From NCBI GenBank assembly GCA_021495925.1, contig JAKEKT010000004.1, positions 434,001 to 498,000 of the forward strand: a DNA stretch of 64,000 nt, read 5' to 3'. Both the position numbers and the translations under genes were made by a program. Position 1 is the stretch's first letter; each line of letters starts with the position of its first letter. The DNA is from Diplodia intermedia (lineage: Eukaryota > Ascomycota > Dothideomycetes > Botryosphaeriales > Botryosphaeriaceae). Of the stretch, positions 1 through 11,800 are shown one piece after another. The notes beneath the pieces are model-generated. The model did not search any database. It had not been told where the DNA came from and was given only the letters and a program-made list of their open reading frames with translations.

Positions 1-903
1 CGCACGTTCTCGATGCCCGTTTGGTTGGCTCGTAGCCGCTCGACGGCCCATATCTTCTCGGCGTGCGTCAGGCGCGAGCTCATGGGGTTGTCGGGCAGCA
101 GCAGCATGACGAGGATGCCGACGGCGACCGTGACGACGCCCACCACCAGGAACATGATCTGCCAGCTGTTAAACGTCGACGATGAGTAGTGCTGGAAGCC
201 GAACGACAACAACGCCCCGATGACGGTGCCCACCCCCGTCCCAAGATACCACAGGCCGACCCGCCATGGCTGCTCGCGCTTCCTGTACCACATACCCGTC
301 ACCAGGATCAGCGCCGGCGCCACGGCGCTCTCGAAGACGCCGAGCAGTACGCGCGTGGCAACGAGGGCGCCGTACGTCTTGCATGCCGCCGTTGCCGCGA
401 CGGCCGTGCCCCAGAGGGACACCATTGCGCCCAGGTACTTGGCCGTTGGTAGCCGCTGCATGGCGTAGCCGTGCGGGAACTCGAAGGCGAGGTAGCTGGC
501 GTAGAAGATCCAGGCCAAGGTTGAGAATTGGTCGGTGGTGATGGACGCGTCGTCGTAGAGGCCCATGACGGCGGCGTAGTTTACTAATCAGCGGATGGAG
601 CCATCGCATCAGCGTTTGTGCTTTCTTTTCAGACTCTTGTGTAGGCGTGTGCAACTCACTCAGCGTCTTGTCCAGGTACTGCAGGCAGTAGCAGCACCAC
701 ATGAGCGGGATGACCATCCGGTCGATCTTGCGCACCAGGGCCTTTTCGTCGACGACGTCGGAGAGCTCGCCGGCGGTTAATGCAGTCGTCTCGGCGGCGA
801 GGAATTTGAGCGCTTCGTCGCCATCGTTGTCTCCCAATTTGGCGACCGTGGCGGCCGATTTCGTCTTGTCATTGTCATCCTGTTTGGACGAGTCTGAAGC
901 CAT
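1..903 (-). CDS. Dal5-like MFS transporter, 5' part only
   Basis: Major-facilitator transporter of the allantoate permease (Dal5, anion:cation symporter) family, cut by the window edge. Exons are 903-660 and 583-1 on the minus strand; the 76-nt intron (659-584) joins in frame. The start is the ATG at 903. The first 60 or so residues are a hydrophilic cytosolic tail. The junction recreates the family's first-helix signature YLDKTLINYAAVMGLYDD, followed by LAWIFYASYLAFEFP, QRLPTAKYLG and GVFESAVAPALILVTGMWY, all typical of Dal5-like carriers of small organic anions. About 275 residues are visible, roughly the first six membrane helices. Substrate cannot be read from the sequence. It is not of the MirB/SIT siderophore-transporter type, so a role in the neighbouring siderophore locus is not shown. 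Confidence 0.85.
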
Positions 904-1446
904 GGTGTCTGTGTGTCTGGGATGTACCTGTGTCCGGAAACAACTGAAGAGAAGTAAATTGCCCCTCACAAGTGTGAATGATGGAGCGGAAAGGAGAGAG
1001 GGGGATGGAAAATAAAGCGTAAGGCGAGGATGTTGAACGGACGACAAGACGTCTGATATGGCAAACCAAAAAACGTCGGCATCATCATGGACCTCGCAAG
1101 TGCATTTTGTCCCGCTTCAACCCCAGTCGTTCTCCCCACTTCTGTCCGCAGATGTGGGTACTTGGATATCTTATCAGAGGGTTGCGCTTTTGTCATCCAT
1201 GCCTGTCTTTACTTATCTGACTGACGCGGGGCAGCCGTTGCAACAGCCGAAGGACGCATGTACCGTCATTCGCAGAGCTCGGGGATCCAAATCTCAGTAG
1301 CGGCGGATGCCAAAAAAGCATTGTGGATCTCTCCGGTACGTCATCATAAGCTTCCGGGGAAGATATGCGCGGGGGAGATGGCTCGAGGCCTGTTTTCGCC
1401 TATCTAACCCGATCGAGAAGGTACCTACCAATCCGCGGTGGCGAAC
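904..1446. other. Intergenic region, promoter side of the MFS gene
   Basis: No gene seen. It is upstream of the MFS start and downstream of the F-box gene. It holds one near-match (8 of 9) to the iron-repressor GATA consensus, TTATCAGAG at 1171-1179 (CTCTGATAA on the minus strand). Confidence 0.5.
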
Positions 1447-2781
1447 TTATAGAACGTCGGATGGGCTCAGTCTTGGAGGCTCGACGCACGGGAAAGACAG
1501 GGCAATGCCGCTCGCCTCGAGTACGTTGACCAAATGTCGAGTGGGCTCGAGCTCCAGTGCAACCGTGCTATCCTGGCCGAACTGAAGGGAGATGCGTACC
1601 TCCCTCAAATCCGGAAAGCGGACGAGTCCGCCAAGGTAGGCAACCAACAGCTTGGTTTCGGAGCTCGGCTGCAGGGTTGTGCGGTCGCCCCAGGAGCAAT
1701 AGCAGGAGAGTGTGAGATGGAGTTCCTGGATGCTGGCAGGCAGGCGGGTGGACAGCGGCGGAGCTGGGTCGTAGCCATCCGGAGGGTCCTCGTCGTAGTC
1801 GCATTCGAGAAGCTGTATAAGCATTTCTGCCGGGATGCTTAGGCGGCGCAGCTTGGCGAACGGCTGGAATGCGTTTGTCTGGAGCGGCCCGCCTAGCCAT
1901 TCTCTGTCATCATCGAGGATGTCGACGGTCAGGTCTTGGAGGCAGTGCTGCACAGGCCACAGAGCTTCCAGTAGTTCGGTATAGTTGATGATGCCCGAGT
2001 CGTATGGGTAATGATGCAACCCGTCGGCTATATCCATTTCCATGTGAAGGGTCTGGAGATGTTTGGGCCAGCTCAGAAGGTGGGCGATCTCGGGGCTGAC
2101 AGGTCCACACTGGGTAAACTTCAGGCTCGTTACGTTGGACGAGCCGGGCTGGCGACAGTGGTCGGGTATGGTGCAGTTCAGACGGAGCATTTGGAGCAGC
2201 TCTACGTGCCGGAGAGACGGGATTTGGAACAGCCTAAGCAAGGTTGAGAAGTCCGGGGCATTGTGCAGGCAATCGGTAATGGGAATAGCCAAAGAAGTGA
2301 GGCGGTGCACTGCGAAAGGGACGGGCGAGTCCAGGCGGGGGAGGGAGAGATGCAGGTTTTGGAGAGCGGAAGACTCGGCCAGCAGAGTCGCCGTCTCCCC
2401 GACGAGCTCGTTCAGTTGGACTTCGGCGGCCGTCTCGTCGCGCTCAGGCTCCTTCCAGCAGTAGGCGGTACCGTTGGTCGTCCAGTGCAACCGCACGTCT
2501 TGAACAGTCGAGCGCCAGCCTGGCCAAACGGAGAGAGTATGTCGAAAAGCCGATAGATTGTAGATGCGTGTTCCAGGCGGCGTTGCATCGTCGTCGTCCA
2601 AGCAGAGGGTTCTGCGAACATCTTTACGGTTGTCATGGTCGAAGTAGAGCGAGCAGTAAAGGTATCTGCGGGCCTCCTCGCGGCAGCCATGGGAAACGAG
2701 AGTGAGGACTCGTAGCGTCTCCACTGAACAGTGCTGCATGATGTTGGCCCATAATTCCAAAGGAAATGTCGTGGCACTCAT
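1447..2781 (-). CDS. F-box protein, LRR-like C-terminal part
   Basis: Single-exon gene of 444 residues. The start is the ATG at 2781; the open frame continues upstream only from a TTG codon. Residues about 6-45 (FPLELWANIMQH...TLRVLTLVSHGCREEARRYLY) form an F-box, the motif that binds Skp1 in SCF ubiquitin ligases. The rest is rich in regularly spaced leucines (for example LQNLHLSLPRL, LQDLTVDIL, LRRLSIP, IQELHLTLS, LREVRISL), which suggests degenerate leucine-rich repeats that would present a substrate. Such F-box/LRR proteins are numerous in filamentous ascomycetes and few have known targets. It is divergent from the Zn2Cys6 gene, with 495 bp between the two starts. Confidence 0.75.
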   Translation of the reverse strand: MSATTFPLELWANIMQHCSVETLRVLTLVSHGCREEARRYLYCSLYFDHDNRKDVRRTLCLDDDDATPPGTRIYNLSAFRHTLSVWPGWRSTVQDVRLHWTTNGTAYCWKEPERDETAAEVQLNELVGETATLLAESSALQNLHLSLPRLDSPVPFAVHRLTSLAIPITDCLHNAPDFSTLLRLFQIPSLRHVELLQMLRLNCTIPDHCRQPGSSNVTSLKFTQCGPVSPEIAHLLSWPKHLQTLHMEMDIADGLHHYPYDSGIINYTELLEALWPVQHCLQDLTVDILDDDREWLGGPLQTNAFQPFAKLRRLSIPAEMLIQLLECDYDEDPPDGYDPAPPLSTRLPASIQELHLTLSCYCSWGDRTTLQPSSETKLLVAYLGGLVRFPDLREVRISLQFGQDSTVALELEPTRHLVNVLEASGIALSFPCVEPPRLSPSDVL

Positions 2782-3276
2782 GTTGGCGGACAGGGGTTTG
2801 ATCAAGGCTGAAACAGTGTTTAGGTACGGTCGCGCTTGCTTCAAAAACAAACAACGCTAAATGGTCAAGGGCCGAATACAAGGCAGGAGCCACCCACTTC
2901 TAGACTGCATCACCACATTGCGCAACATTATTGGCATAGCCACGTCTACGCACCACCTACCCGCGGCTCATCGAGAGCCACCACAGCAGCTTAGCAGTCC
3001 TCTCCTTGGCGGCGAAACTTCAAGATTGTATACCTATAGCCAACGTCACGTGATGGTGGCCCAGGGCGGAATATATATTCCTCTTCCGGCTCAACGCATC
3101 GCAACCATCTGATGACAAACCGACAGCTGCCCTTCCTGGAAAATCTCGCATGGATAATTGATTTCTAAGCCTGTCAAGAGCTTTCCGATTCCGGACGCCG
3201 CGCGACTCTCGTTCCACCCGACGACCTCGACCATCAACACTACGTACCACTCTTCCTGCGAGACACTTCAAGCCCA
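2782..3276. promoter_or_regulatory. Divergent promoter, F-box gene / Zn2Cys6 gene
   Basis: No gene seen. Two features stand out: the palindrome TCACGTGA at 3046-3053, a CACGTG E-box of the kind bound by bHLH factors, and an AT run containing TATATAT near 3071-3078, about 200 bp upstream of the transcription-factor ATG, which could act as a TATA element. Function is inferred from motif identity and position only. Confidence 0.4.
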
Positions 3277-5607
3277 ATGGCGACGCTGGATGCTCGGCAG
3301 CAACCAAGCACTGCCGCGGTGGCCAGGCCGGTCAGGAGGAAGTACACATCCAAGGCTTGCGAGGAATGCCGGCGTCGGCGGGCAAAGGTACTGCACATGG
3401 GACCCGGAATAGCCAGTCACGTGCCGTGGCGCGTAATCTTCCCACAGCCCCCGTGCTGACCCCGGTTAGTGTGACGGTAATAGACCAGCCTGTTCCCGAT
3501 GCATAGACCGGCAGATCGAATGTCGCTACCGTTTCGAGGAAGATGGGCGCCGGCCCGCCTCCAAGTCTTACGTCCAGCTTCTCCGGACCCGAATCGAAAT
3601 CCTGGAACGTGTCATGCGTGCACATGGAATTGACGTTGATGCTGAAGTCGCTGCCCAGACAGACTCCACTCTGGTGCTAAGCCACGGTGTCGGAACCGGT
3701 GCAGAGACGGCCGAGTTTGAGGACCTTTGTGTAGCATTCGAAGGCGCCCTCTCCTTTGACGAGTCCTTGAATTTCGATCAAGATGGCGAGCTCCGCTACT
3801 TTGGACCCACAAGCGGCCGCCTCGACTTTCACCCTTGCGGACACAACGGCACTGACTCTTCTGCCACCCATGCACCAAAGTCTCCCCCGCGGGATGCCAA
3901 ATTCAGCCCACTTTCACCATCAGCTGAAGATGACAGCTTCCTCCCCGAAGACGTCAAAGAAGAGCTTATCAGCCTTTATTTCCTCTACGTCCAACCGTGG
4001 CATCAGGTGGTAAACGAGAGTCTCTTCCGAGAAAGCTACCGCAGCAGTGGCCGCTTCAGCGGCCCGTTGCTGTTAAACTGCATACTCGCGCTCGGGTCTA
4101 GATATACGGACCGACCGGAGCTGCGTTCGGATCCCGATGATTCCAATACGGCGGGAGCCATGTTTCTCGACAAGGCGAAAGTGCTGCTCTCACTTGACCT
4201 GCAACGGCCGAGTGTTACGACGCTTCAGTCTCTTTGCCTCATAGCAACCATGCACTTTGTAAGCCAACGCCAGAAGCAACTCACGGATTCAAGAGAGAGC
4301 ACTGACCGACGTAGGCCGTGGGCGCTGATGCGGCTGGATGGCTCCACAGCGGCATGGCGATACGCTTGGCCCTGGACATGGGCATGAACTTGGACTCTGA
4401 CCTGCTGGCCCGCTCTGATCTTTTGTCTGCCCAAGAAGCAGACCTCCGACGGCAGATTTATTGGGCCCTCTATTGCGATGACAAGCTGGCCGTGAGCTAC
4501 ACTGGCCGTGTCTGTACAATGCTGGTAAGTTGCCATATCCTCTTCGCCTTCAACTCTGTCCTGTCATGGTTCATTCTAACTATGGTGTTGAAAAAGGATG
4601 TGCAAGGTGTCGTCAAGATTCCGTCAGATGCAAAGCCATCCCTAACACCACTCATCTTCGTTGTCCCGTATCCTGGAGACAATTCTCATGGCCTTGTACG
4701 GCATCAATTGGCTCAGACAGGAAAAGCGCACTAACCTTCCCCCAGATACGCCCCGAAGCCAGCACTGAAAGGCCCACAGAAGGTCCAGTTCCTCTCAAAC
4801 TGCATCTTGGAGCTCAAAAACTGGTTCTACGACCTCCCGAGCGAAATGCGCATCGACCGTCCTTCGGAGAAGCGTCCTCCGCAAGTATACACCATGCACA
4901 TGGTCTACCACAACTCATTCATCCTCCTCATGAAACCGTTCCTGGGCAAAGAGCAACAACGACTGGAAAAGCTAGGTAGCTTAGAACCCAATAATAACGA
5001 CATGGCCCAAAAAGCCGCCTCCATCTGCTACGAGGCCAGTAGACAGATGGTCCTCGTCACACGCAAGTACCGGCACGCCTACGGCAGCTTTCGCCGCAGC
5101 CCGATAACCGCCACGTACTGCTCGCTCTCGGCCGCCCTCACCCTGCTGCAGATCTCAAAGCTGGACAGTGCTGTTGAAGCGGCCGGCAAAACCAGGCACA
5201 TAGCTCGGATGGTCGAGGCCTGTCTCGAGGTCCTGCAGGAACTATCTACTTCGTGGGATATCGCGAGACGGCTGCGAGAGAGCCTCGTGAAGCTTTATCG
5301 GCAGTTCAGCAGCGGCGGGAAGGTGGCCTCCCAAACCCCCGGTAGTGCCGCCGGCAATGCTGGTCAAGTGCCCGACGACGATGTGCCGCCGCTTACGAGT
5401 CCGACTGATGACCCGCTTCCATTCTTCTTGGAAGACCCATCTGCGGAAATCGGCGGCTATGCTACTTTGGGGGACTTCACCGAGGAAATGCTGTTGGATG
5501 AGTCTTTGTGGGAAAGCGCCGGCCAAGATCTCGCTTTTGACCCTCTGCAGAACGACTATATGGGTGCCGGCTCTCTGGACTGTTGGCGCTTTGACGACAT
5601 ATGGTGA
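3277..5607 (+). CDS. Zn2Cys6 transcription factor next to the siderophore NRPS
   Basis: Fungal binuclear-zinc-cluster regulator. Proposed exons: 3277-3387, 3470-4258, 4315-4524, 4597-4667, 4746-5607 (680 residues). Splicing at 3387/3470 completes a perfect CX2CX6CX6CX2CX6C cluster with Cys at 28, 31, 38, 45, 48 and 55, followed by a short leucine-containing linker (LLRTRIEILERVM). The central part (LYFLYVQPWHQVVNESLF, LLLNCILALGSRY, GWLHSGMAIRLALDMG, RQIYWALYCDDKLAVSYTGRVCTML, YTMHMVYHNSFILLMKPFL) is the fungal-specific regulatory domain. The C-terminus is acidic and aromatic (DDPLPFFLEDP to WRFDDIW), like an activation domain. Exon 4 is uncertain: the more family-like reading is in another frame (see findings). 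It converges with the NRPS, 206 bp between stops. Adjacency suggests, but does not prove, control of the locus. Confidence 0.8.
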
Positions 5608-5813
5608 TGTGAGGTTCAGACGATACGAAAAAGACCATGGCGAAAGGAGATACTCTAGGGAACTAAATGGATACAAAACTACACCGAGCTATCTATCAAA
5701 TCGGACCAGAACACCACCCCATTCTGCACTATGCATGAATGCGGAAACTATAACCAAAAAAAGAAATTCAATCTGCATGTTCGGACGAGCGTCCACCGCC
5801 GTACAAAGAAGTC
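5608..5813. other. Convergent 3' region, Zn2Cys6 gene / NRPS
   Basis: This 206-bp gap holds the 3' untranslated ends of two convergent genes. The short spacing makes overlapping 3' UTRs likely. No separate element seen. Confidence 0.5.
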
Positions 5814-8800
5814 CTACTCCATCATGTTTTTGAACTCGAGAGCCATATCTTTCACCAGCTGCTCTGCCTTGGCAAGATCCAGCATCTCGACATTGCAGAA
5901 GACACCCATATCCAATCTGCCTCCCCTGATGGTCGCTTCGACATCGAGCGAATGCTGCAAATGAGAAAAACGACACGTTAGCAAGGTCGTGTGCGATTGG
6001 CTCGAGGGGCTTTGCGCGACTTACCAGATAAGCATCGCCAACCACGTTGTTCCTCAACTCCGCCGGCACCTCAAAGGGCCCTGCCTCATCGCTCTTCTCC
6101 ACCCTGCTCCAGCCCTCCTTCACATCCCCACCATCCACCTCTCGCACCCTGACACGACCGCCGGCGCCGCCCTTGTCCGCCTCGTCCTCGCCCTCGGGCA
6201 ACTTCAGGAAATTCACAAACGAATCCACCTTCACGCCCGTCCAGCGCTCGACCTCCCACAGCCCGGTCCCGGCGTTCTCCACGCCGTCCCCGATCGTCCT
6301 GAGGTCCTCTTGGATCTTGCTGGCCAGCTCGAACGCATCCGTGGCGAGCGGCGCGCGCACGCGCAGCGGCACGAGGTTGACCGTCGGCGCCGCCGCGTCC
6401 GCGAGGCCGTCGATGGCGTGCGAGCGGTTGGCGAGCCAGATGCCGAACACGGCGTCCCTCCCCGCCGCCGCCTCTTTTTCCGAGGGATCGCCGTCGGCGG
6501 TCAGGCGCGCGTAGAGCCGTGCGTACGCGGCGAGGAAGAGGGATTGCACGTTGATGCCCTGCTTCATCGCGGCGGCCTCGAGCGTGGCGACCGTGGAGGT
6601 GGAGCCGCATATGTCGGGCTTGAAGACGCTGACGCGGCCGGGACGAGCGGAGCGTGGCTGCTGGAGTCTGGCGGTCGGGGTGGCGTCCTTGAGGTAGGTT
6701 GACCAGAAATCTTGACGTTTGGACGCCGCGGCCGGGGATGTGGAGGCGGCAATGAGCGCGGGAAATGCCGTCGACGGGGTTTGCTTTAAGGTGGGCTGGT
6801 TGCACAGGGTTTCGAATTGCTGCATCAGGTTTGGGAGGCTGACACCGTCGTAAAGAGTGTGATGGAGCTTGACGCTGAGGAGCCAGCCGTCGTGTTGCTT
6901 CTTGGCGACGAGCCTGGCGAATGGCTGTCTCGTGTTGTTCGACAATGGCACTGGCTCCCGGGTTCGCGGCAGCGGCTCGCGCTCTTCCTCTGTGTATCGG
7001 CTCAGCACGTTCTTGAACCTCTGTGAGACCTTGCGGATCAACGATCTGGTCCTCGAGGAGCTTCGTTTCTTCTGGAGCTTCTTGGGGCTTGCGGGTGAGG
7101 TTGGGGTGTAGACGTTGATAGCCTGGAATCCTTGTTCGGCTTGCTTCAAGATGACCTGGAGGAATGGGGTCTCCTTGTTTCCAGTGGCGACCATCACTGT
7201 TCGAAGGATGGGGTTGCCGGAAACAAGGGCGGCCCAGGCCTCGCGGAGACGCTCCTCGTCAATGGCGTTCTTGATGTGGTACTTGAAACTGGGGAAAAGG
7301 ATGGATCCTTCGGTCTTTTGCCAGACGGACAGCATGAAGGTTTGCCCGGGCGTGGCCGGCATGACTAGTTGGACATTGCCAGGCGCGATTTTTGCATCAT
7401 CCAAGATACCTTCCACGTTGAGTGGCGCCAAGACAACTTGCAGAACCTTGTCGGGGTCGGTCTCAGGCGCCGTGGTAGTGCTCGTTTGCCGACTTTCGAC
7501 AACTCGTGCCATCTTCTCAATTGTCGCCGCACGGAGCATTTCGCTAACGCTGAGCTTTATTGACCTCTTCTTCAGCAGCGACGACACCTTGATTGCGCTG
7601 ATCGAGTCCAAGCCCAAGTGGAATATGGTCAGTTCCTTTGTCACTTCCGACTCCGGAACCTTTGACACGGTGGAGAGAACTTCGCGGATCGTCCTCTCGG
7701 TCGCTGTCCACTCAGTCGAAGGGCTGATGCCATTGACAGGGGTTTGGCCGTCCTCGACGTCGCTGCTCTCGGCTGAAAGATCTCTGAACGGAGGTAGACC
7801 GCAAACCGACGCGCCATCGTCACCGTATGAAACGGCGCTAGAATCCGGCGAAGCGACGATACTCTTCAGGACCATATCGATACGGTTGAGAAGCTGTTCG
7901 GAACCCGCTTCATCAAACACGTTCGACTTGCAGGCCGTGCGCCAGACAAGGCTGTCTCCAACAGCTTCCATTTCGACAGCCACGGGGTACTCGACATCAG
8001 CGGCGCCTCCAATCGACTCATACAGCGCATCCGAGGCGTCATCGCCAGGTCGCGTCTGGAAAATGAACAGCGTGTCAAAGAGAGACTTGCCGCCGGTCTC
8101 TGCTGCGGCCTTGGCCCTGCGGAGTGGGTAGTGTTGGAACTGCCTCATGGTGCTGATGTTTTCTTGCATATACCTCAGCATCTCTTTCCTCGTGCCATGA
8201 ATGATGGACCTGACAGCCACCGTGTTCATCGTCGGGAACATGACATCTTCCGCTTCCTGGCTGTCTCTTCCGGACAAGACTACACCGAAAACAAGATCCA
8301 GTCTGCCAAGGTAGGACGACAAAACAAGCGACCAGCAGGTCTGGCCAAGCGCTTGTAAAGTAATGCCAGCATTCTTACAGAAGGAGCGGAGAGTGTCAAC
8401 GGACACAGATGTCGTGTGTTCCTTGCGGTGAACCTGGAGTCCGGTGCCGAGATCCTGCACGCGACCTTCTGACAACAACCCGCTCGGTGCTCCGCCGAGG
8501 AAGTCGCGCCAAAAGCTCGCGGCTTTGTCTCCAGAAGCGTTAAGGATGTCTTCTAGGACATGGTCGTACGCAGGACGGGCATTGACGTCGCCGGCATATG
8601 CGGCTTGTACATCGCTGTGAAGGAGACCCAGAGACCAGCCATCATAGAGGGCATGCGCGATTGACAGAGACATGAAGACGCTTGACTTGCATCGGATGAT
8701 GTTGACCTGGAATAGGTCTGCCTTGCCGCCCTTCTCAGCAGTTCGAGCCCTGATCGTATCCAATATGGTGTCAATGTCCTCCTCGGAAGCGGCTTGGATC

Positions 8801-11800
8801 TCTCCGATGGCAAGGGCTCCGGCCTTGTGGATAACCTGTGCGAAAGACAAATCGAGATTGGGATCATCCACCTCTTCGAAGGTGGTGCGAAGGACGGCTG
8901 AGCTACGGTGTATGCTCACCCACGCCTGCTTCATTTTCTCAACATCAACCCCGGGCGCGAGTCTCAGGACGTCGTGATTGAAGTAATGATGGAACTCGGA
9001 TGAGAACATCTCTGCGACCATGGCTTCCTGCAGAGGGGTAACCGGCAGGATCCGCTCCACGTCTTCCAAGTATTTGCTGCCAGCGTTGCGGAAATGTTCC
9101 GTGAGCTTGGCTTGCTGGGAGTCGAGAGTGGCGGCTGGAGTAACGGCTTGGCTATCGGCCGTCTTCTCAGTCACCTCGTTGGCCATCCTAGGAATCGTCA
9201 AGCTTCGCATGATCTGGCTGACGGGTAGGTTGATTCCGCTCTTCTTGAGTCTCGACGAGAGCTTAATGGCATCTATACTGTCCAAACCGAACTCGAAGAT
9301 GGTGGTGTGCTCATCCACCTCGGAAGGTTCAAGCCCTGCAAGAGTCGCAATCTCTTCTTGCAGACGACGGGCTACAGGCGTCCATTCAAAGCCTTCGATG
9401 CCATTCAGATGGCCGTTCGCGTGCCCATTAACGCCGTTCGTGTAAGCTGGGCTGGACGAGTGGATCGCGCCGACAGTGTCCGAGACAAGCGCCTCGGGGT
9501 CCTCGAGCAGGTTTTGGAGCGCAGTCCGGAACTCTTCCAGCAGGGCGGTCAAGGCCCCATGATCGGCGACTTGTCCTTGAGCCACGATGGTCAAGCCCAA
9601 AGATCCATTTTGCTTTTGCTCCACTTCGAGCGCAAGTGGGTAATCGGCTTCGGGCTGGTCCTCCAGCAATGACCACAAAGACTTGTCAGGCTCGCCATCC
9701 TCTAGCTCCTTTTGGAAGACGAAGAGAGTATCGAACAAGGGCTCGCTGGGGGGCCGCTTACTCCACTTCATGATGTCGCGAAGTGGAGTGTGCTGATACG
9801 GAAGAGCAGAGGTATTGAAAGCATGACACCTGCGCACGACCTGGTTCCATGTGTCGTCCTTGGTAAAGTTCAGATGAAAGGGAACCGTGTTGAACATGGG
9901 TCCGATGGTGCGATCAGCTCCCTCGAAATCGATTGACCTTCCGGAAACGACCATACCAAGAGTGACGCCGCCGTCAAAGTACTTCTGGAGGACAGATGTC
10001 CAAGACGCTTGCACCAATGCTTGGTGCGTCACATCCAGTTTCCTCCTGGTGCTCTCGAACGACTCCAAGTCATCGAGGGTGGCGTTGATCGTGACGTCCT
10101 GGTCTTGTGCGTTGGAGATGAGGCTAGGCATGATGCAGCTCCGAGCAGTGGACAGATGGGCAGTCCAGAATGCCGGGGCCTCAGACATGTTCCGCAGGGG
10201 TCCATAAGGCAGCACGTCGAGGAAAGCAGGACCAAAGTCGACCTGCTGCTCCCCCTTATATTCGGCCTCGACTTTCTGGAGAAGCATCGGAAGGCTAGCA
10301 CCATCATACACTACGTGCATGATATGGACCGACAAGATCCTTTTCCCAGGAGAGACAGTCGTGACAAGCTCGAAGGGTCTCACGAGCTTATCTCTGTTTT
10401 GCGACCACCATTTGAGTTTTCTCGTGTCAAGGTACTCTTCAACCCCCTCGGGGTTCGTCACTGGAGTCTCGACCCAAGGTAGTTGCTGGCCGCGGAGAAC
10501 GACCTGGATGTAGCCGTTATCCGTGGGGACAAACCTTGCACGCAGAATCTGGATAGATTCGTATGCCCTCTCCCAAGCGGCCTGGAGCTTGGATAGGTCA
10601 ACATCTGGAGCAAGCTCAAACCTGAAAGTCGCGAAGTAGACGGGCTTGTCGCTCTCCAAGGACCGAGAGATAATGCCCTGCTGAAGTGGGGAACAGGGGG
10701 CGATGCCTTCGATAGCATCCTGCTGCACACCGAGTGACCGCGCTGCGATTGCCTTGTATTGATGTTGGCATGCAGAAATGTTCTGTTTGGCTGCTTGGAT
10801 CGAAGCTCGATCCGCTCCAGAGTCTTTCGAAGAGAGAGCTTTAGCGAGGCGGCTAACGACAGGGTTCTTCATGACGACTGAAGCGTGAGCGTTGCGGAAG
10901 CCAGCCTTCCTTAGCGCACCAGCAAAGCCGATCACGGAAATCGAGTCAAGGCCAAGCTCGAAGATGCTCGAGTGTCTCGAGATGTCGTTGTCATCTACTG
11001 AGGCCATTGACACGAGCACTTCGGCAACCTTCTTCTCATTGGCAGTGGAAATAGCACCACCCTCCCCGGAGGATGTCGAGACAGCCTGCAGTTGCTCGGG
11101 GCTCAGATCTGAGTAGAGTAGCTTGAGCTGCTTGCCATCGGCCTTGTTGTTCGGAGAGAGCGGCATCGACGTGAGCGGGATGAAATGAGTGGGAACCATG
11201 TAAGCCGGAAGCTTGGAGCGGCACGCTTCCGCAGCTACATGCATGGCATCTTTCCCGCCCTGGCTGACGGCAGGCTTCTCCTTCTTCGCGAAAGTCGACT
11301 TGGTGACGATGAAGCTGACAAGCTGGTCCTTCTGCTGTCTGGGGTGCTTGAGCACAAGGGTGGCAGTATCCAGGACCTCCGCCTCGGATTGATTGATGAC
11401 GCTATTGATCTCGCCTATCTCCAAACGCTGGCCGCGGAGCTTCACTTGGTCATCGGCACGTCCCAGGAAGTCGAAGGACCCGTCGTGCAGAATACGCACC
11501 AAGTCGCCGGTGCGATAGACCTTTTCGTCAAACTCCTCAAGATACGGGAACTTCTCGTTGGTGAGATCAGGGCGATTGAGGTATCCCTTGCCGACCAGCT
11601 TTCCGGAAACACAAAGCTCACCGACAGCGCCGCGCATGACCGGGATGTTTGTGTTGGGCCTGAACACAAAGGAGCCGACATTGTCGAACTGGGGCCCAAT
11701 GTTGGAGGGTTTGCCATTGTCGGGAACGCGCGGGAACATGGTTACACCAATGGTTGCTTCTGTGGGGCCGTAGCCGTTATGAATCACCTCGTGTCTGCCA

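Noticed and set aside
1171..1179. TTATCAGAG upstream of the MFS gene as a fifth iron-repressor site
   Set aside because: One mismatch to ATCWGATAA; such 8/9 matches are expected by chance and also occur in coding sequence (near 6020).
7115..8131. Plus-strand ORF of 338 codons opposite the NRPS
   Set aside because: Lies wholly within the T6/C5 coding region of the NRPS and has no recognisable domain.
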